Source: JAJUFS01 sp964599565
GTDB lineage: Bacteria; Pseudomonadota; Gammaproteobacteria; Natronospirales; JAJUFS01
Direction: 5' to 3'
DNA length: 38,533 bases
Assembly (NCBI GenBank): GCA_964599565.1
Contig: CAZRFE010000015.1
Coordinates: 1-38,533, forward strand
Of the stretch, positions 29,225 through 37,482 are shown one piece after another. Within the stretch, counting starts at the first letter, position 1. Each line of letters begins with the position of its first letter. Below the pieces are notes generated by a model that was not told where the DNA came from, made no database searches, and saw only the letters and a list, made by a program, of their open reading frames with translations. The position numbers were made by a program, and so were the translations under genes.

Positions 29225-31696
29225 CTATTTCAGTTCTTCCTCGAACAGCGCGAAGATGCGGCGGTATTCGTCGAGCCAGGAATCGGCATGCACGAAACCG
29301 TGCGGATCGAGCGGGTACATCGCCGTCCACCAGTTTTCCTTCTCGAGTTCCAGCAGCCGCTGTGCAAGGCGCACGTCGTCCTTGTAGAAGACGTTGTCGT
29401 CCTGCATGCCGTGGAACAGGATCAGCGGCGTGTTCGCGTACTGCTCCGCGAACTCGATGGGCGAGCTGCGCTCGTAGGCAAGCGGATCCACGAGCGGCGT
29501 GTTGAGAATGTTCGCGGTGTACTCGTGGTTGTAGTGCGCCCAGTCGGTGACGGAACGCAGCGCGGCACCGGCTGCAAACGATTCCGGTGCGCGGAACAGC
29601 GCCATCAGCGTCATGAAGCCGCCGTAGGAGCCGCCGTAGATGCCGACGCGCTTCGGATCGACACTGCGGTTCTTCACCATCCAGTTCACGCCATCAAGCA
29701 GGTCTTCAAGTTCCGGGTGGCCCATCTGGCGGTAGATCGCCGTGCGCCAGTCGCGGCCGTAGCCTGCGGATGCGCGGTAATCCATGTCGATGACAACGTA
29801 ACCGTGGCGCGCGAGCAGGTTGTTGAACATGAATTCGCGGAAGTAGGAAGACCAGCCCTTGTGCACGTTGTGCAGGTAGCCCGCGCCGTGCACGAACACC
29901 ACGCCGGGATACTGCTTCGACGGATCGAAATCCTTCGGCGTGTAGACGCGCGTGTAGATCGGCGCATCGACGTGCGATGAGGGAACCTCGATGATCTCGG
30001 GCGCAATCCAGTCATGCGCGAGGAATTCCTTGCTGACCGTATTCGTCAACCTGCGCGCATCCTTCGCGCCGATGGTCTGCACGTAGAGCTCCGGCGGATG
30101 CGCGGGCGCGTCGTGCTTGAAGAGCAGGCGCGTTTCATCCGGCGACAGCGCGAACGGATCCAGCCAGTCGCCGGCACGCTGGCGGCTTGCGGGTTCAACG
30201 CCGATCGTCGTCAGCTGTTCGATGTCGCCGCCGCGCACCGCGACGCGGTAGACCTGCGCCTCGCCGGGATGATTGCGGTTGCCGATGAAATAGAGCTGCG
30301 TGCCATCGCGGTTCAGCACGGGCGAGGAGACTTCCCATTCGCCCTGCGTGAGCGCCTTCGCGCGGCGGTCGCCTTCCTTCACGTAAAGGTGCGCGTAGCC
30401 GCTTTCCTCGGAGACGTACCACAGCGTGCGGTTGTCCGGCAGCCAGCCGAACTCGTTGAAATACCAGTTGATCCACGCATCGTCATGCAGGCGGTGCACG
30501 CTTTCGAGTTTCGCAGCCTTGAAATCCACCGTCGCGATCCAGCGATCCTTGTTGTCGATGGCGTGCACCTGCACCGCAACCTTCGAGCCGTCGCGCGTCC
30601 ACTCGATGCCTTCGTACTGCACGGTGCGCACGGCCGGCGCTTCGAGCGCCTTCTCGACCCGCTTGCGTTCGCCGCCGTTCTTCACGTGATACGCGATGGC
30701 GTCCTTGCGCAGCGACTTCAGCGGATCGTCCTTGATGCCCGGCAGCGTATTCACGTCGAGCACGGAGACCTTGCCGGTTTCGATGTCAACGAGATGCAGC
30801 GACTGCGGTGTCGGCATGTCGAGGCCGACCAGCGGGCGGACATCGCGGTTTTCCACGTAACCGCTCGGCGTGACGTAGTTCGGCATCGCGTCCTGGCGGC
30901 CTTCGTCGTAATTCTTCGGCGCCGTCACGACGAGCAGGTAACGTCCCGCGGGCGACAGGCTCGTGTAACGGATTTCAACGTCGCTGCCGAGATGAATCGC
31001 CGGATCGAGCCGCGCGGGGTTTGCATCGGCGAGTTCGCGTTCGTGCTGCAGTCTTGCATCGTCCTTGCGCTTCTCGTCGCGCAGCGTGCGGAACAGCCGC
31101 ATCTGCTGATCGGCGAGGTAGTCGAACTCCCGCTTCGCGACGGCCGGATCGTCGTCCGCGCGAACATCTGCCGCCTGCGCGGTCAGTCCGCTTGCCGGAT
31201 CGAACACGAAGAATGCGTGGCCTGCGCGCCATGCAATGCGGCGATCGTCCGCCATGAAGAACGGATCGGCCTCGCTGTCCGCGGTGCGCGTGAGCTGGCG
31301 CACCTCGCCGGTCTTCATGTCGGCGAGATGGATGTCGCCGTCCTTTGCATACACGCGCCGCGCAAGGTCGCGGCTGTACTGTCCGCGCGCCGCGGGAACA
31401 TCTGCCTGTGCGGCGGCATCAAGACGCACTGTCGTGCCGCTCGCAAGGTCGAGCGAATAACTGTCGTAGAAATTCTCGCCGTCGCGCTTTTGCGAGTAAT
31501 GAATGGTGTTGCCGTCAAGACTCCAGGATGCGCTGACCGGCGGATTACCGATCCAGTCCGGCTCCTGCATGATCAGCTTCAGGCTGATGCCGTCCTCGGT
31601 CATGGAATTGTCGGCGCCGGCAACCGGCGCGAACAGCAATCCCGCGAGCGCCGCGTGCAGCAGCGATGCGCCGCGCAGCTTTCGGTTTGAAGTCAT
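29225..31696 (-). CDS. S9-family prolyl oligopeptidase / dipeptidyl-peptidase IV-like exopeptidase
   Basis: Periplasmic serine peptidase of 823 residues that likely clips dipeptides from peptide N termini. A signal peptide (SLLHAALAGLLFAPVAGA) precedes a beta-propeller region to about residue 560 (ISWSLDGNTIHYS-like repeats: DGSKVAVQVHAIDNK, NRTLWYVSEESGYAHLY). The catalytic domain has GIYGGSYGGF (serine near 688), GMQDDNVFY with the Asp, and DPHGFVH with the His, all canonical. Starts at 31699 and 31696 are adjacent ATGs; the second has GAGGA at 6 nt and is used. It begins 65 nt after the PLP gene's stop with no terminator, so they may share a transcript. Ends before the two-way terminator. 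Confidence 0.9.
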   Translation of the reverse strand: MTSNRKLRGASLLHAALAGLLFAPVAGADNSMTEDGISLKLIMQEPDWIGNPPVSASWSLDGNTIHYSQKRDGENFYDSYSLDLASGTTVRLDAAAQADVPAARGQYSRDLARRVYAKDGDIHLADMKTGEVRQLTRTADSEADPFFMADDRRIAWRAGHAFFVFDPASGLTAQAADVRADDDPAVAKREFDYLADQQMRLFRTLRDEKRKDDARLQHERELADANPARLDPAIHLGSDVEIRYTSLSPAGRYLLVVTAPKNYDEGRQDAMPNYVTPSGYVENRDVRPLVGLDMPTPQSLHLVDIETGKVSVLDVNTLPGIKDDPLKSLRKDAIAYHVKNGGERKRVEKALEAPAVRTVQYEGIEWTRDGSKVAVQVHAIDNKDRWIATVDFKAAKLESVHRLHDDAWINWYFNEFGWLPDNRTLWYVSEESGYAHLYVKEGDRRAKALTQGEWEVSSPVLNRDGTQLYFIGNRNHPGEAQVYRVAVRGGDIEQLTTIGVEPASRQRAGDWLDPFALSPDETRLLFKHDAPAHPPELYVQTIGAKDARRLTNTVSKEFLAHDWIAPEIIEVPSSHVDAPIYTRVYTPKDFDPSKQYPGVVFVHGAGYLHNVHKGWSSYFREFMFNNLLARHGYVVIDMDYRASAGYGRDWRTAIYRQMGHPELEDLLDGVNWMVKNRSVDPKRVGIYGGSYGGFMTLMALFRAPESFAAGAALRSVTDWAHYNHEYTANILNTPLVDPLAYERSSPIEFAEQYANTPLILFHGMQDDNVFYKDDVRLAQRLLELEKENWWTAMYPLDPHGFVHADSWLDEYRRIFALFEEELK

Positions 31697-31761
31697 CATC
31701 GTTCCTCGTGTCTTCGCCGCTTTCGCAGCGTTGTTGTCGCCGGTGCGACGGATATGAATCT

Positions 31762-32892
31762 TCACGACTCGAATGCCTGCTCGAGATCCGCGAGCAGGTC
31801 GTCCGCGTGCTCAAGGCCGACCGACAGCCGCAGCAGGTTGTCCGGCGAACGGCGCTGCGCGCCTTCGACGGACGCGCGATGCTCGATCAGGCTTTCCACG
31901 CCACCGAGGCTTGTCGCCTGCATGAAGACCTTCGTGCCTGATGCAAAGCGCCGCGCCTGCGTTTCATCGCCGCGCAGGCAGAACGACAGCAGGCCGCCGT
32001 ATGCGTGCATCTGGCCTTTCGCAATGTCATGCCCCGGGTGGGACGCAAGTCCGGGATAGAAGACCGCTTCCACGGCGTTTCGTTCACTCAGCCATTCCGC
32101 GATGCGCTGCGCGCTTTCGCTTTGTTGCCGCACGCGCAAGGGCAGGGTCGGCAGGCTGCGCAGCATCAGCCAGCAGTCGAACGGCGAGGGAACGGCGCCG
32201 GCATCCGCCTGCCACGCACGCAGCTGTGCGGCGATGTCCGCATCACGCGTTGCCAGCACGCCGCCGAGAACATCGCTGTGCCCGCCGATGAATTTCGTGC
32301 TGCTGTGCATGACGATGTCGATGCCAGTCGCGAGCGTCTGCTGCAGCACCGGCGATGCAAGCGTTGCATCGCAGACCGTCATCGCGCCGTGCTGGCGCGC
32401 GAGTGCGGCGATCGCTGCGAGATCGGTGATTTTCAGGAGCGGGTTCGAGGGCGACTCCAGCCACACGAGCCGCGTCTGCGGCGACACGCAGGCGCGAACC
32501 TTCTCGATGTCCGAGGTATCGCAATAGCTGACGGCAATGCCGCGCGGCGCAAGCCAGGTGTCCGCGTACCGCATCACGCCGTGGTAGGCGTCCGCGCTCA
32601 CGATGGCGTGATCGCCGGGACGAAGCAGCGCGAAGACCGCGCTCACCGCCGCCATGCCGGAGGAAAGACAGAATGCGTGATCGCAGCCTTCGAGTGCCGC
32701 GAGCGCGGCTTCGAGCCGCGCGCGCGTGGGGTTGGAGCTGCGCGTGTATTGATGTCCGCCGGGATAGTTTCCCTCGGCGTCGCGCAGAAATGTCGTCGCA
32801 GGCTTGAATGCCGGTGCAAGACCCTGGTCGCCGGGTTCCGGTTCACGGCCGGCGTGTACCGCAAGCGTTTCGACTCGGTGATTGTCGCGCAT
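31762..32892 (-). CDS. Cystathionine gamma-synthase/lyase-like PLP enzyme
   Basis: Trans-sulfuration enzyme of 376 residues, fold-type I, cytoplasmic. YTRSSNPTRARLEAALAALE binds PLP phosphate with the neighbour subunit; LSSGMAAVSAVFALLRPGDH and DAYHGVMRY follow; STKFIGGHSD holds the PLP lysine (K200); GTKVFMQATSLGGVESLIEH is the C-terminal signature. The segment CDATLASPVLQQ replaces the usual DNTFATP, an Asn-to-Ala change next to the PLP Asp. Without context a MetB, MetC or gamma-lyase role cannot be chosen. ATG 32890-32892 has GGAGG upstream. The cysteine synthase gene is 28 kb away. The S9 peptidase follows. Confidence 0.85.
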   Translation of the reverse strand: MRDNHRVETLAVHAGREPEPGDQGLAPAFKPATTFLRDAEGNYPGGHQYTRSSNPTRARLEAALAALEGCDHAFCLSSGMAAVSAVFALLRPGDHAIVSADAYHGVMRYADTWLAPRGIAVSYCDTSDIEKVRACVSPQTRLVWLESPSNPLLKITDLAAIAALARQHGAMTVCDATLASPVLQQTLATGIDIVMHSSTKFIGGHSDVLGGVLATRDADIAAQLRAWQADAGAVPSPFDCWLMLRSLPTLPLRVRQQSESAQRIAEWLSERNAVEAVFYPGLASHPGHDIAKGQMHAYGGLLSFCLRGDETQARRFASGTKVFMQATSLGGVESLIEHRASVEGAQRRSPDNLLRLSVGLEHADDLLADLEQAFES

Positions 32893-32999
32893 GACCTCCC
32901 CCCTTGAGAGAAAACCGATTGTCACACAGCCGCTCGTCGTGGCGCACCATCCGCTGCGCGGACTACACTGACCTTCACGCCGGACCACGGGAGAACGTC

Positions 33000-33407
33000 A
33001 TGCCAGAACTGGATTTCAACATCGTTGCCGTGCTGGTTGCCGCGGCGGCGGGTTTCGCGGTCGGCGGAATCTGGTACGCGCCGTTCCTGTTCGGGCCGCT
33101 GTGGTCGCGCATGAGTCCGCTGGAAGAAGACCAGCGCGGCAGTTCCGGCACGCGCGAATACGCGGTGTCGGTTGCATGCGCGATCGTGCAGGCGCTGGTG
33201 CTTTATCTCATCCTGCTTGCGACGGAAACGATGGCGATCGCACCGGCGCTGTGGACGGGTTTCCTGCTGTGGGCGGGTTTCACGGCGGCGCCGTCGTTGT
33301 CCGAGGCGGTGTTCACGCGACGGCCGGTCGGCACATGGCTTGTGGACAGCGCGCACCGGCTGGTGGTGACGCTGGTGATGGCCGTGGTGCTGTCGCTGCT
33401 GGGATAA
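33000..33407 (+). CDS. DUF1761 membrane protein
   Basis: Integral membrane protein of 135 residues with four helices. It has the DUF1761 layout: VAAAAGFAVGGIWYAPFLFG (the family's 'G.lWYs..lFg' in the first helix), then a charged loop, SVACAIVQALVLYLILL, TGFLLWAGFTAAPSLSEAVF with its 'W.gF' and R-rich loop, and HRLVVTLVMAVVLSLLG. Function unknown. ATG 33000 has GGGAG 7 nt upstream. It is convergent with the GGDEF regulator, and the REPIN fills the 51 bases between. Confidence 0.83.
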   Translation: MPELDFNIVAVLVAAAAGFAVGGIWYAPFLFGPLWSRMSPLEEDQRGSSGTREYAVSVACAIVQALVLYLILLATETMAIAPALWTGFLLWAGFTAAPSLSEAVFTRRPVGTWLVDSAHRLVVTLVMAVVLSLLG

Positions 33408-33411
33408 CGCC

Positions 33412-33462
33412 GTAGGAGCGGCTTCAGCCGCGATCGAGGAGCGCGGCTGAAGCCGCTCCTAC
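33412..33462. repeat. REPIN: two inverted REP units
   Basis: Arms of 21 bases (33412-33432 and 33442-33462) are perfect reverse complements around a 9-base spacer. Each starts with GTAGGAGCGG and itself contains the smaller dyad CGGCT-TC-AGCCG, as in REP sequences with a GTAG head. Such REPINs are usually spread by RAYT transposases acting in trans; none is in the window. It lies between convergent genes and can act as a terminator. The right arm overlaps the TAG stop codon of the GGDEF regulator (33459-33461). Confidence 0.9.
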
Positions 33463-34772
33463 AGTTCGCTTGTCTCCACTTCTTCGATGCTGCTGTCGAA
33501 ACGTTTCGCCACCACGCAGTTTCTTCCGCGCGCCTTCGCATCGTAGACCGCCGCATCCGCGATGCGGAACAGCGATTCCATTTCCGCACTCTTGCCGCGC
33601 GGCCGCGTCGTCACGCCGATGCTTGCCGTGATGCTCACGCCTGCAGGCTGCAGCAGTTCGATTTCCTTGCGGATGAGTTCCGCCTTCGCGATCGCGCTCG
33701 CGAGATCGCAGTGCGGCAGGATGAGCAGGAACTCCTCGCCGCCGAAGCGCGCGGCGAAATCCTCTTCGCGGCAGTTCTGCTTGAGCATCTCGCCGACGTG
33801 TTCGAGCACGATGTCGCCGACGAGATGGCCGCGCGTGTCGTTCACTTCCTTGAAGTGGTCGAGGTCGATGAGCATCAGGCTGAGCGAGAAATCCTTCTGC
33901 GACGCCGTCGTGAAGTACTTGCCGGCGAATTCCTTCAGCGAGTTGCGGTTGTAAAGCCCGGTGAGCTGGTCGCGCATCGCCAGTTCGTAGAGATGCTGCT
34001 GCTGGGTCTTCACCTGGTCGAACAGCTGCTTGTTCGTGATCAGGTTCGTCACGCGGGCGACGACTTCCTCGCGCATCACCGGCTTTGAAATGAAATCGTT
34101 GATGCCGATGCGGAACAGTTCCGTGCGGCGCACGCTGTCATCGAGACCGGAGACGGCAAGAATCGGAACGCGCGCCTTGTCGCCTTCCATCTCGCGAATG
34201 CGCGTGACAAGCCCTACGCCGGACATCTGGCCTTCCACCATGATGTCGCTGACGATGAGATCGTAGTTCGCGACCTGGAACGCCGCGAACGCCTCGTCCG
34301 CGCTGGTGAAATGGTCGACCTCGAGCTTCATGCCCTTGAGGATCTTCACCATCACGTGTGCGACGACGGAGCTGTCCTCGATGTAAAGCACGCGTCCGCT
34401 GATGTTGCGCCGCAGTTCCACGACGAAGCGCTGCACGCGCGCAAGCAGTCCTTCGACATCCGTCTTGTTGTGAATCTCGGTGATGCCGGCTTCGAACGCC
34501 GCCTGGCGTGCGGCCTTGTCTTCGGTCGAAGTGAGCAGGATGACGGGGATGTTGCGCAGCTGCGACTGCTTGCGCAGTTCGCGGCAGAAGTCGATGCCGT
34601 CCATGTCCGGCAGCGTCAGCGACACGCACACGAAGTCGATGTGGCGCTGGCGCAGCGCTTCGAGGCCTGCCGCACCGTTGCTGACGGAAATCGGTTCATG
34701 CCCGACGCGCAGGACCATGCGGTCCCAGACAGTGCGGAAAACCTTCGATGGATCGATGACCAGTACGTTCAT
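33459..34772 (-). CDS. REC-REC-GGDEF response regulator (PleD-like diguanylate cyclase)
   Basis: Cytoplasmic protein of 437 residues that should make cyclic di-GMP upon phosphorylation. REC1 (1-120) lacks the phospho-acceptor: S51 stands where Asp belongs (VCVSLTLPDMDG), although acid D7 and Lys 103 remain. REC2 (127-250) is complete: E132/D133, D176 (IVSDIM), S208 and K230 (ISKP). In PleD the reverse holds, with an active first domain. The GGDEF domain (about 265-425) has GGEEF at 344-348 and an intact inhibitory I-site RxxD at R335-D338. The stop codon TAG lies within the REPIN. It starts 136 bases after the M28 gene's stop on the same strand, separated by a terminator. The matching kinase is not in view. 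Confidence 0.9.
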   Translation of the reverse strand: MNVLVIDPSKVFRTVWDRMVLRVGHEPISVSNGAAGLEALRQRHIDFVCVSLTLPDMDGIDFCRELRKQSQLRNIPVILLTSTEDKAARQAAFEAGITEIHNKTDVEGLLARVQRFVVELRRNISGRVLYIEDSSVVAHVMVKILKGMKLEVDHFTSADEAFAAFQVANYDLIVSDIMVEGQMSGVGLVTRIREMEGDKARVPILAVSGLDDSVRRTELFRIGINDFISKPVMREEVVARVTNLITNKQLFDQVKTQQQHLYELAMRDQLTGLYNRNSLKEFAGKYFTTASQKDFSLSLMLIDLDHFKEVNDTRGHLVGDIVLEHVGEMLKQNCREEDFAARFGGEEFLLILPHCDLASAIAKAELIRKEIELLQPAGVSITASIGVTTRPRGKSAEMESLFRIADAAVYDAKARGRNCVVAKRFDSSIEEVETSEL

Positions 34773-34839
34773 TGCCCTGTCCGGCCCCCTGCCGGTCCCC
34801 GACGTTCATTTATACATAAAACCGGGCGGTCGGCCATGG

Positions 34840-34876
34840 AAAAAGGGCCGCCGCCGGTCATGCCGGCGCGGCCCTT
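34840..34876 (-). terminator. Terminator after the M28 peptidase gene
   Basis: On the minus strand a GC-rich stem (AAAGGGCCGCGCCGG arm against CCGGCGGCGGCCC, one bulged base, ATGA loop) runs into TTTTT (34844-34840), just downstream of the M28 stop codon at 34909. It lies in the 136-base gap before the GGDEF regulator's start at 34772. Confidence 0.85.
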
Positions 34877-34908
34877 TCGTCGGATGGCGCTGCTGCGCCG
34901 CAAGAGAT

Positions 34909-36618
34909 CTACGGGTTGCGCTGGTCTGCCGTTTCCTCGCGGATGGCGCGGAACTCGTTGCCTTCATACCACTGCGGGAATGAATCGCTGTTCGCGAGTT
35001 CCTTGCCGATCTCGTAGTACATGTTGAGATCCTGGATCGCGCCTTCGAGGTTCCACCAGTCGGCGTATTCGTCGGAAGGCTTGTGGTAGTTCTGCGCGGT
35101 GTAGGCGGCTGCGCGCTTCGCCGCTTCTTCCGCGTTCTCGCCGACATACTGCGAGCCGCTTTCCGCGTACAGCGCCGGCACGCCCATCTTCGCGAAATTG
35201 AAATGATCCGAGCGGTAGTAGTAGCCGCGCTCGGGATGTTCCTCCGGCACGACTTCGCGGCCCTGCTTTTCCGCCGCGCGCACAAGGTATTCCTCGAGCT
35301 CGGAGTTGCCCGCGCCGACGACAACGACATCCTGCGTCGGGCCGTAGACGTTCATGCTGTCCATGTTGATCACGCCGGCGGTCTCGGCAAGCGAGACGAC
35401 CGGATGTTCTGCATACCACTTCGAGCCGAGCAGGCCGGATTCCTCGGCGGTGACGGCGAGGAACAGGATGCTGCGTTCCGGCGGCGTGCGGAGCGAACCG
35501 AACGCTTCGGCAAGTTCCAGCAGGCCGGCGACGCCCGTCGCGTTGTCGACCGCACCGTTGTAGACCGGATCGGAGGGATTCGAGGGATCCGTGCCGAGAT
35601 GATCCCAGTGCGCGGTGTAGATGACGGTTTCCTCCGGCCGCTCGCTTCCATGCAGCATCGCGAGCACGTTGTGCGAGGTGATTTCCTCGACGCTGTTCGC
35701 GATGTGGATGGATACCGCCTGGTTCAGTGGCATGGCGTTGAAGTCGCGCTGCAGCGCCTGCTTCTTCGCGGCGGCGAAATCCGCACCCGCGGCCGCGAAC
35801 AGCCGCTCCGCGGCATCGCGCGTGATCCACGCGCGCAGCGGCAGGCGGTATTCGTCGCCCGTGCCGGCGAGGTCGAACTGCGGACCGGACCAGCTGCCGG
35901 TGACGACCTCCCACGGGTAACCCGCGGCGTCGTCCTCGTGCACGATGATCACGCCCGCCGCGCCGTGGCGCGCCGCTTCCTCGTACTTGTACGACCAGCG
36001 GCCGTAATAGGTCATGGTGTTGCCGTTGAAAAGCTCGGGGTCCTGCGATCCGAAGCCCGGATCGTTCACCAGCACCACGACGGTCTTGCCTTTCACGTCG
36101 AGGCCTTCGTAATCGTTCCAGCCGTATTCCGGCGCGATCACGCCATAGCCCGCGAACACCAGCGGGCTGTTCTCGACACTGATCTGCGGCTGCAGGCGGC
36201 GCGAGAACGCAACCATGTCCTTGCCGTACTCGAAGACGAGACCCTGCGGCGGATTCGCCTCGCCCGTTGCCTGGTCTTCGGCCAAGTTCGCGTCGACCTC
36301 GCCGCCGCCCGCGCGCGCGATCGTCATCACCATGTCGGGGCTCGCCGTGATCTTCATGAGCGGCACTTCCTGTGTCCAGCTGTCGCCGTTGCCGGGGCTG
36401 AGCCCGGCCTCGGAAAACTGCTGGCTCAGGTACTCGATCGTCCGGTCCTCGCCGTTCGAGCCGGGCGCGCGTCCGCCCATTTCATCCGCCGCCAGCACGC
36501 CGACGTGGCGGATCATGTCGATGCCGTCGATCGACGCGGCGCCGCGGGAATCTTCCGCCGACCGTTCGCCGCACGCGGCGAGCATGGCCAGCAGGCCGAA
36601 CACCATGAAACGTTTCAT
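34909..36618 (-). CDS. M28-family zinc aminopeptidase lipoprotein with PA domain
   Basis: Secreted exopeptidase of 569 residues anchored as a lipoprotein: MKRFMVFGLLAMLAAC has a lipobox with the lipid Cys at C16. Zinc ligands and acids: TAHWDHLG, GAVDNATG, AEESGLLGS and YYRSDHFNF, all typical of M28. Residues about 150-270 form an inserted protease-associated domain (VFAGYGVIAPEYGWNDY, GKTVVVLVNDPGF, AAGVIIVHE). The family's usual role is release of N-terminal amino acids from peptides. Ser after Cys does not indicate inner-membrane retention (no Asp at +2), so an outer-membrane site is likely. It is divergent from the TonB-like gene and ends at a terminator. Confidence 0.92.
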   Translation of the reverse strand: MKRFMVFGLLAMLAACGERSAEDSRGAASIDGIDMIRHVGVLAADEMGGRAPGSNGEDRTIEYLSQQFSEAGLSPGNGDSWTQEVPLMKITASPDMVMTIARAGGGEVDANLAEDQATGEANPPQGLVFEYGKDMVAFSRRLQPQISVENSPLVFAGYGVIAPEYGWNDYEGLDVKGKTVVVLVNDPGFGSQDPELFNGNTMTYYGRWSYKYEEAARHGAAGVIIVHEDDAAGYPWEVVTGSWSGPQFDLAGTGDEYRLPLRAWITRDAAERLFAAAGADFAAAKKQALQRDFNAMPLNQAVSIHIANSVEEITSHNVLAMLHGSERPEETVIYTAHWDHLGTDPSNPSDPVYNGAVDNATGVAGLLELAEAFGSLRTPPERSILFLAVTAEESGLLGSKWYAEHPVVSLAETAGVINMDSMNVYGPTQDVVVVGAGNSELEEYLVRAAEKQGREVVPEEHPERGYYYRSDHFNFAKMGVPALYAESGSQYVGENAEEAAKRAAAYTAQNYHKPSDEYADWWNLEGAIQDLNMYYEIGKELANSDSFPQWYEGNEFRAIREETADQRNP

Positions 36619-36676
36619 CCGTGCCTCTCCTGTACGTGCGCGCTATCGCGCCGCAACAAAACGTATGAAGCCATGG

Positions 36677-36682
36677 AGTCTA
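36677..36682 (-). promoter_or_regulatory. Candidate -10 box of the M28 gene
   Basis: On the minus strand TAGACT, a good sigma-70 -10 (four of six), lies 59 nt before the M28 ATG. The -35 would fall inside the interlocked repeats at 36689-36726. Confidence 0.35.
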
Positions 36683-36688
36683 GCATCT

Positions 36689-36726
36689 GCCGGATACCCG
36701 GCCCGAAACATCCGGCATCGGGCCGG
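36689..36726. promoter_or_regulatory. Two interlocked inverted repeats in a divergent promoter gap
   Basis: Dyad A pairs GCCGGAT (36689-36695) with ATCCGGC (36710-36716). Dyad B pairs CCGGCCCGA (36698-36706) with TCGGGCCGG (36718-36726). Both are perfect and their arms interleave (A1-B1-A2-B2), so they cannot form as two hairpins together. The spacers (2, 3 and 1 bases) are too short for a simple pseudoknot. Overlapping DNA-binding sites or alternative RNA stems are possible. Confidence 0.55.
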
Positions 36727-36778
36727 ACCGTTGGCCCCGGTTTCGGGTATTCCACTCAAAGCGGTTGCGGATTGTCCT

Positions 36779-36797
36779 GATATTGTTAATTATCAAC
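36779..36797. promoter_or_regulatory. Fur-box-like site upstream of the TonB-like gene
   Basis: GATATTGTTAATTATCAAC matches 14 of 19 positions of the classical Fur consensus and includes the dyad TGATA-N8-TATCA. It lies 65 nt before the TonB-like ATG inside the only AT-rich stretch of the gap, where a promoter would sit. The Fur assignment is by pattern only; other AT-rich regulators are possible. Confidence 0.5.
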
Positions 36798-36861
36798 GGG
36801 CGCCTTTCCGTCTTTCGTCGAACCCCTCGTCCAGGTCATTTCCAAGGCGCCCGGAGCTGCA

Positions 36862-37482
36862 ATGAATACCGTTCGCTATCCCTTCACGCTTGTGCTCGCC
36901 GCCGGAATGCTGTTCGCAGCACCCGCCATCGCGCAGGAAGAGGATGACAAGGCCGCTGACCTCGATTCATACTCCGTCGGCGATCGCCGCCCGGTGATCG
37001 AGCACGAAAAAATCGTCATCGAGCGGCCGAAGATCGACACCAGCTTCAAGATCGAACGGCCGGCGGTGCAGAACATCCAGATCGCGCGGCCGACGTTCCA
37101 GGTGCTCGAAGAACCCGCGCAGCCTGATGTGGCAAGCGCACCGCCGACGCGCACGGCGGACTCCAGCGGCGCCGCGCCCGCGGTGACGCCGCCGCCCGCT
37201 GGCCCGACGACGCCGATTCGCCCGCTCAGCATGGCGCCGCCGGATTATCCGCGCGATGCGTACCGGCGCCGGCAGGAAGGCTTCGTGATCGTGGAGTTCA
37301 CCATCACGCCCGATGGCACCACGGACAACATCTCCATCGTCGAGGCCGAGCCGCGCGGCGCGTTCGACCACGAAGCGCGTCGCGCTGTCTCGCGCTGGAC
37401 GTTCACGCCCGCCATGCGTGACGGCCGCCCGGTCGCGCAGCGCATCCGGCACACGCTGGAATTCAAGCTCAACGGCCGGTGA
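36862..37482 (+). CDS. TonB-family protein with signal peptide instead of a membrane anchor
   Basis: Periplasmic protein of 206 residues with a C-terminal TonB domain. N terminus MNTVRYPFTLVLAAGMLFAAPAIAQEE is a cleavable-type signal (AIA-QE) rather than the uncleaved anchor with the SxxxH motif of classical TonB. Then an acidic start, a charged repeat-like stretch (ERPKIDTSFKIERPAVQ), a Pro/Ala spacer (VTPPPAGPTTP) and the TonB fold (DYPRDAYRRRQEGFVIVEFT, with TTDNISIVEAEPRGAFDHEA and RWTFTPAM). No ExbBD genes are nearby. A role in contacting outer-membrane receptors is possible; energy coupling without an anchor is not. A Fur-box-like site is upstream. Its end overlaps the convergent gluzincin gene by 14 bases. 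Confidence 0.82.
   Translation: MNTVRYPFTLVLAAGMLFAAPAIAQEEDDKAADLDSYSVGDRRPVIEHEKIVIERPKIDTSFKIERPAVQNIQIARPTFQVLEEPAQPDVASAPPTRTADSSGAAPAVTPPPAGPTTPIRPLSMAPPDYPRDAYRRRQEGFVIVEFTITPDGTTDNISIVEAEPRGAFDHEARRAVSRWTFTPAMRDGRPVAQRIRHTLEFKLNGR

Noticed and set aside
30014..31690. A plus-strand open frame of 558 codons over the S9 peptidase
   Set aside because: Antisense shadow of a complete peptidase gene; no recognisable domain.
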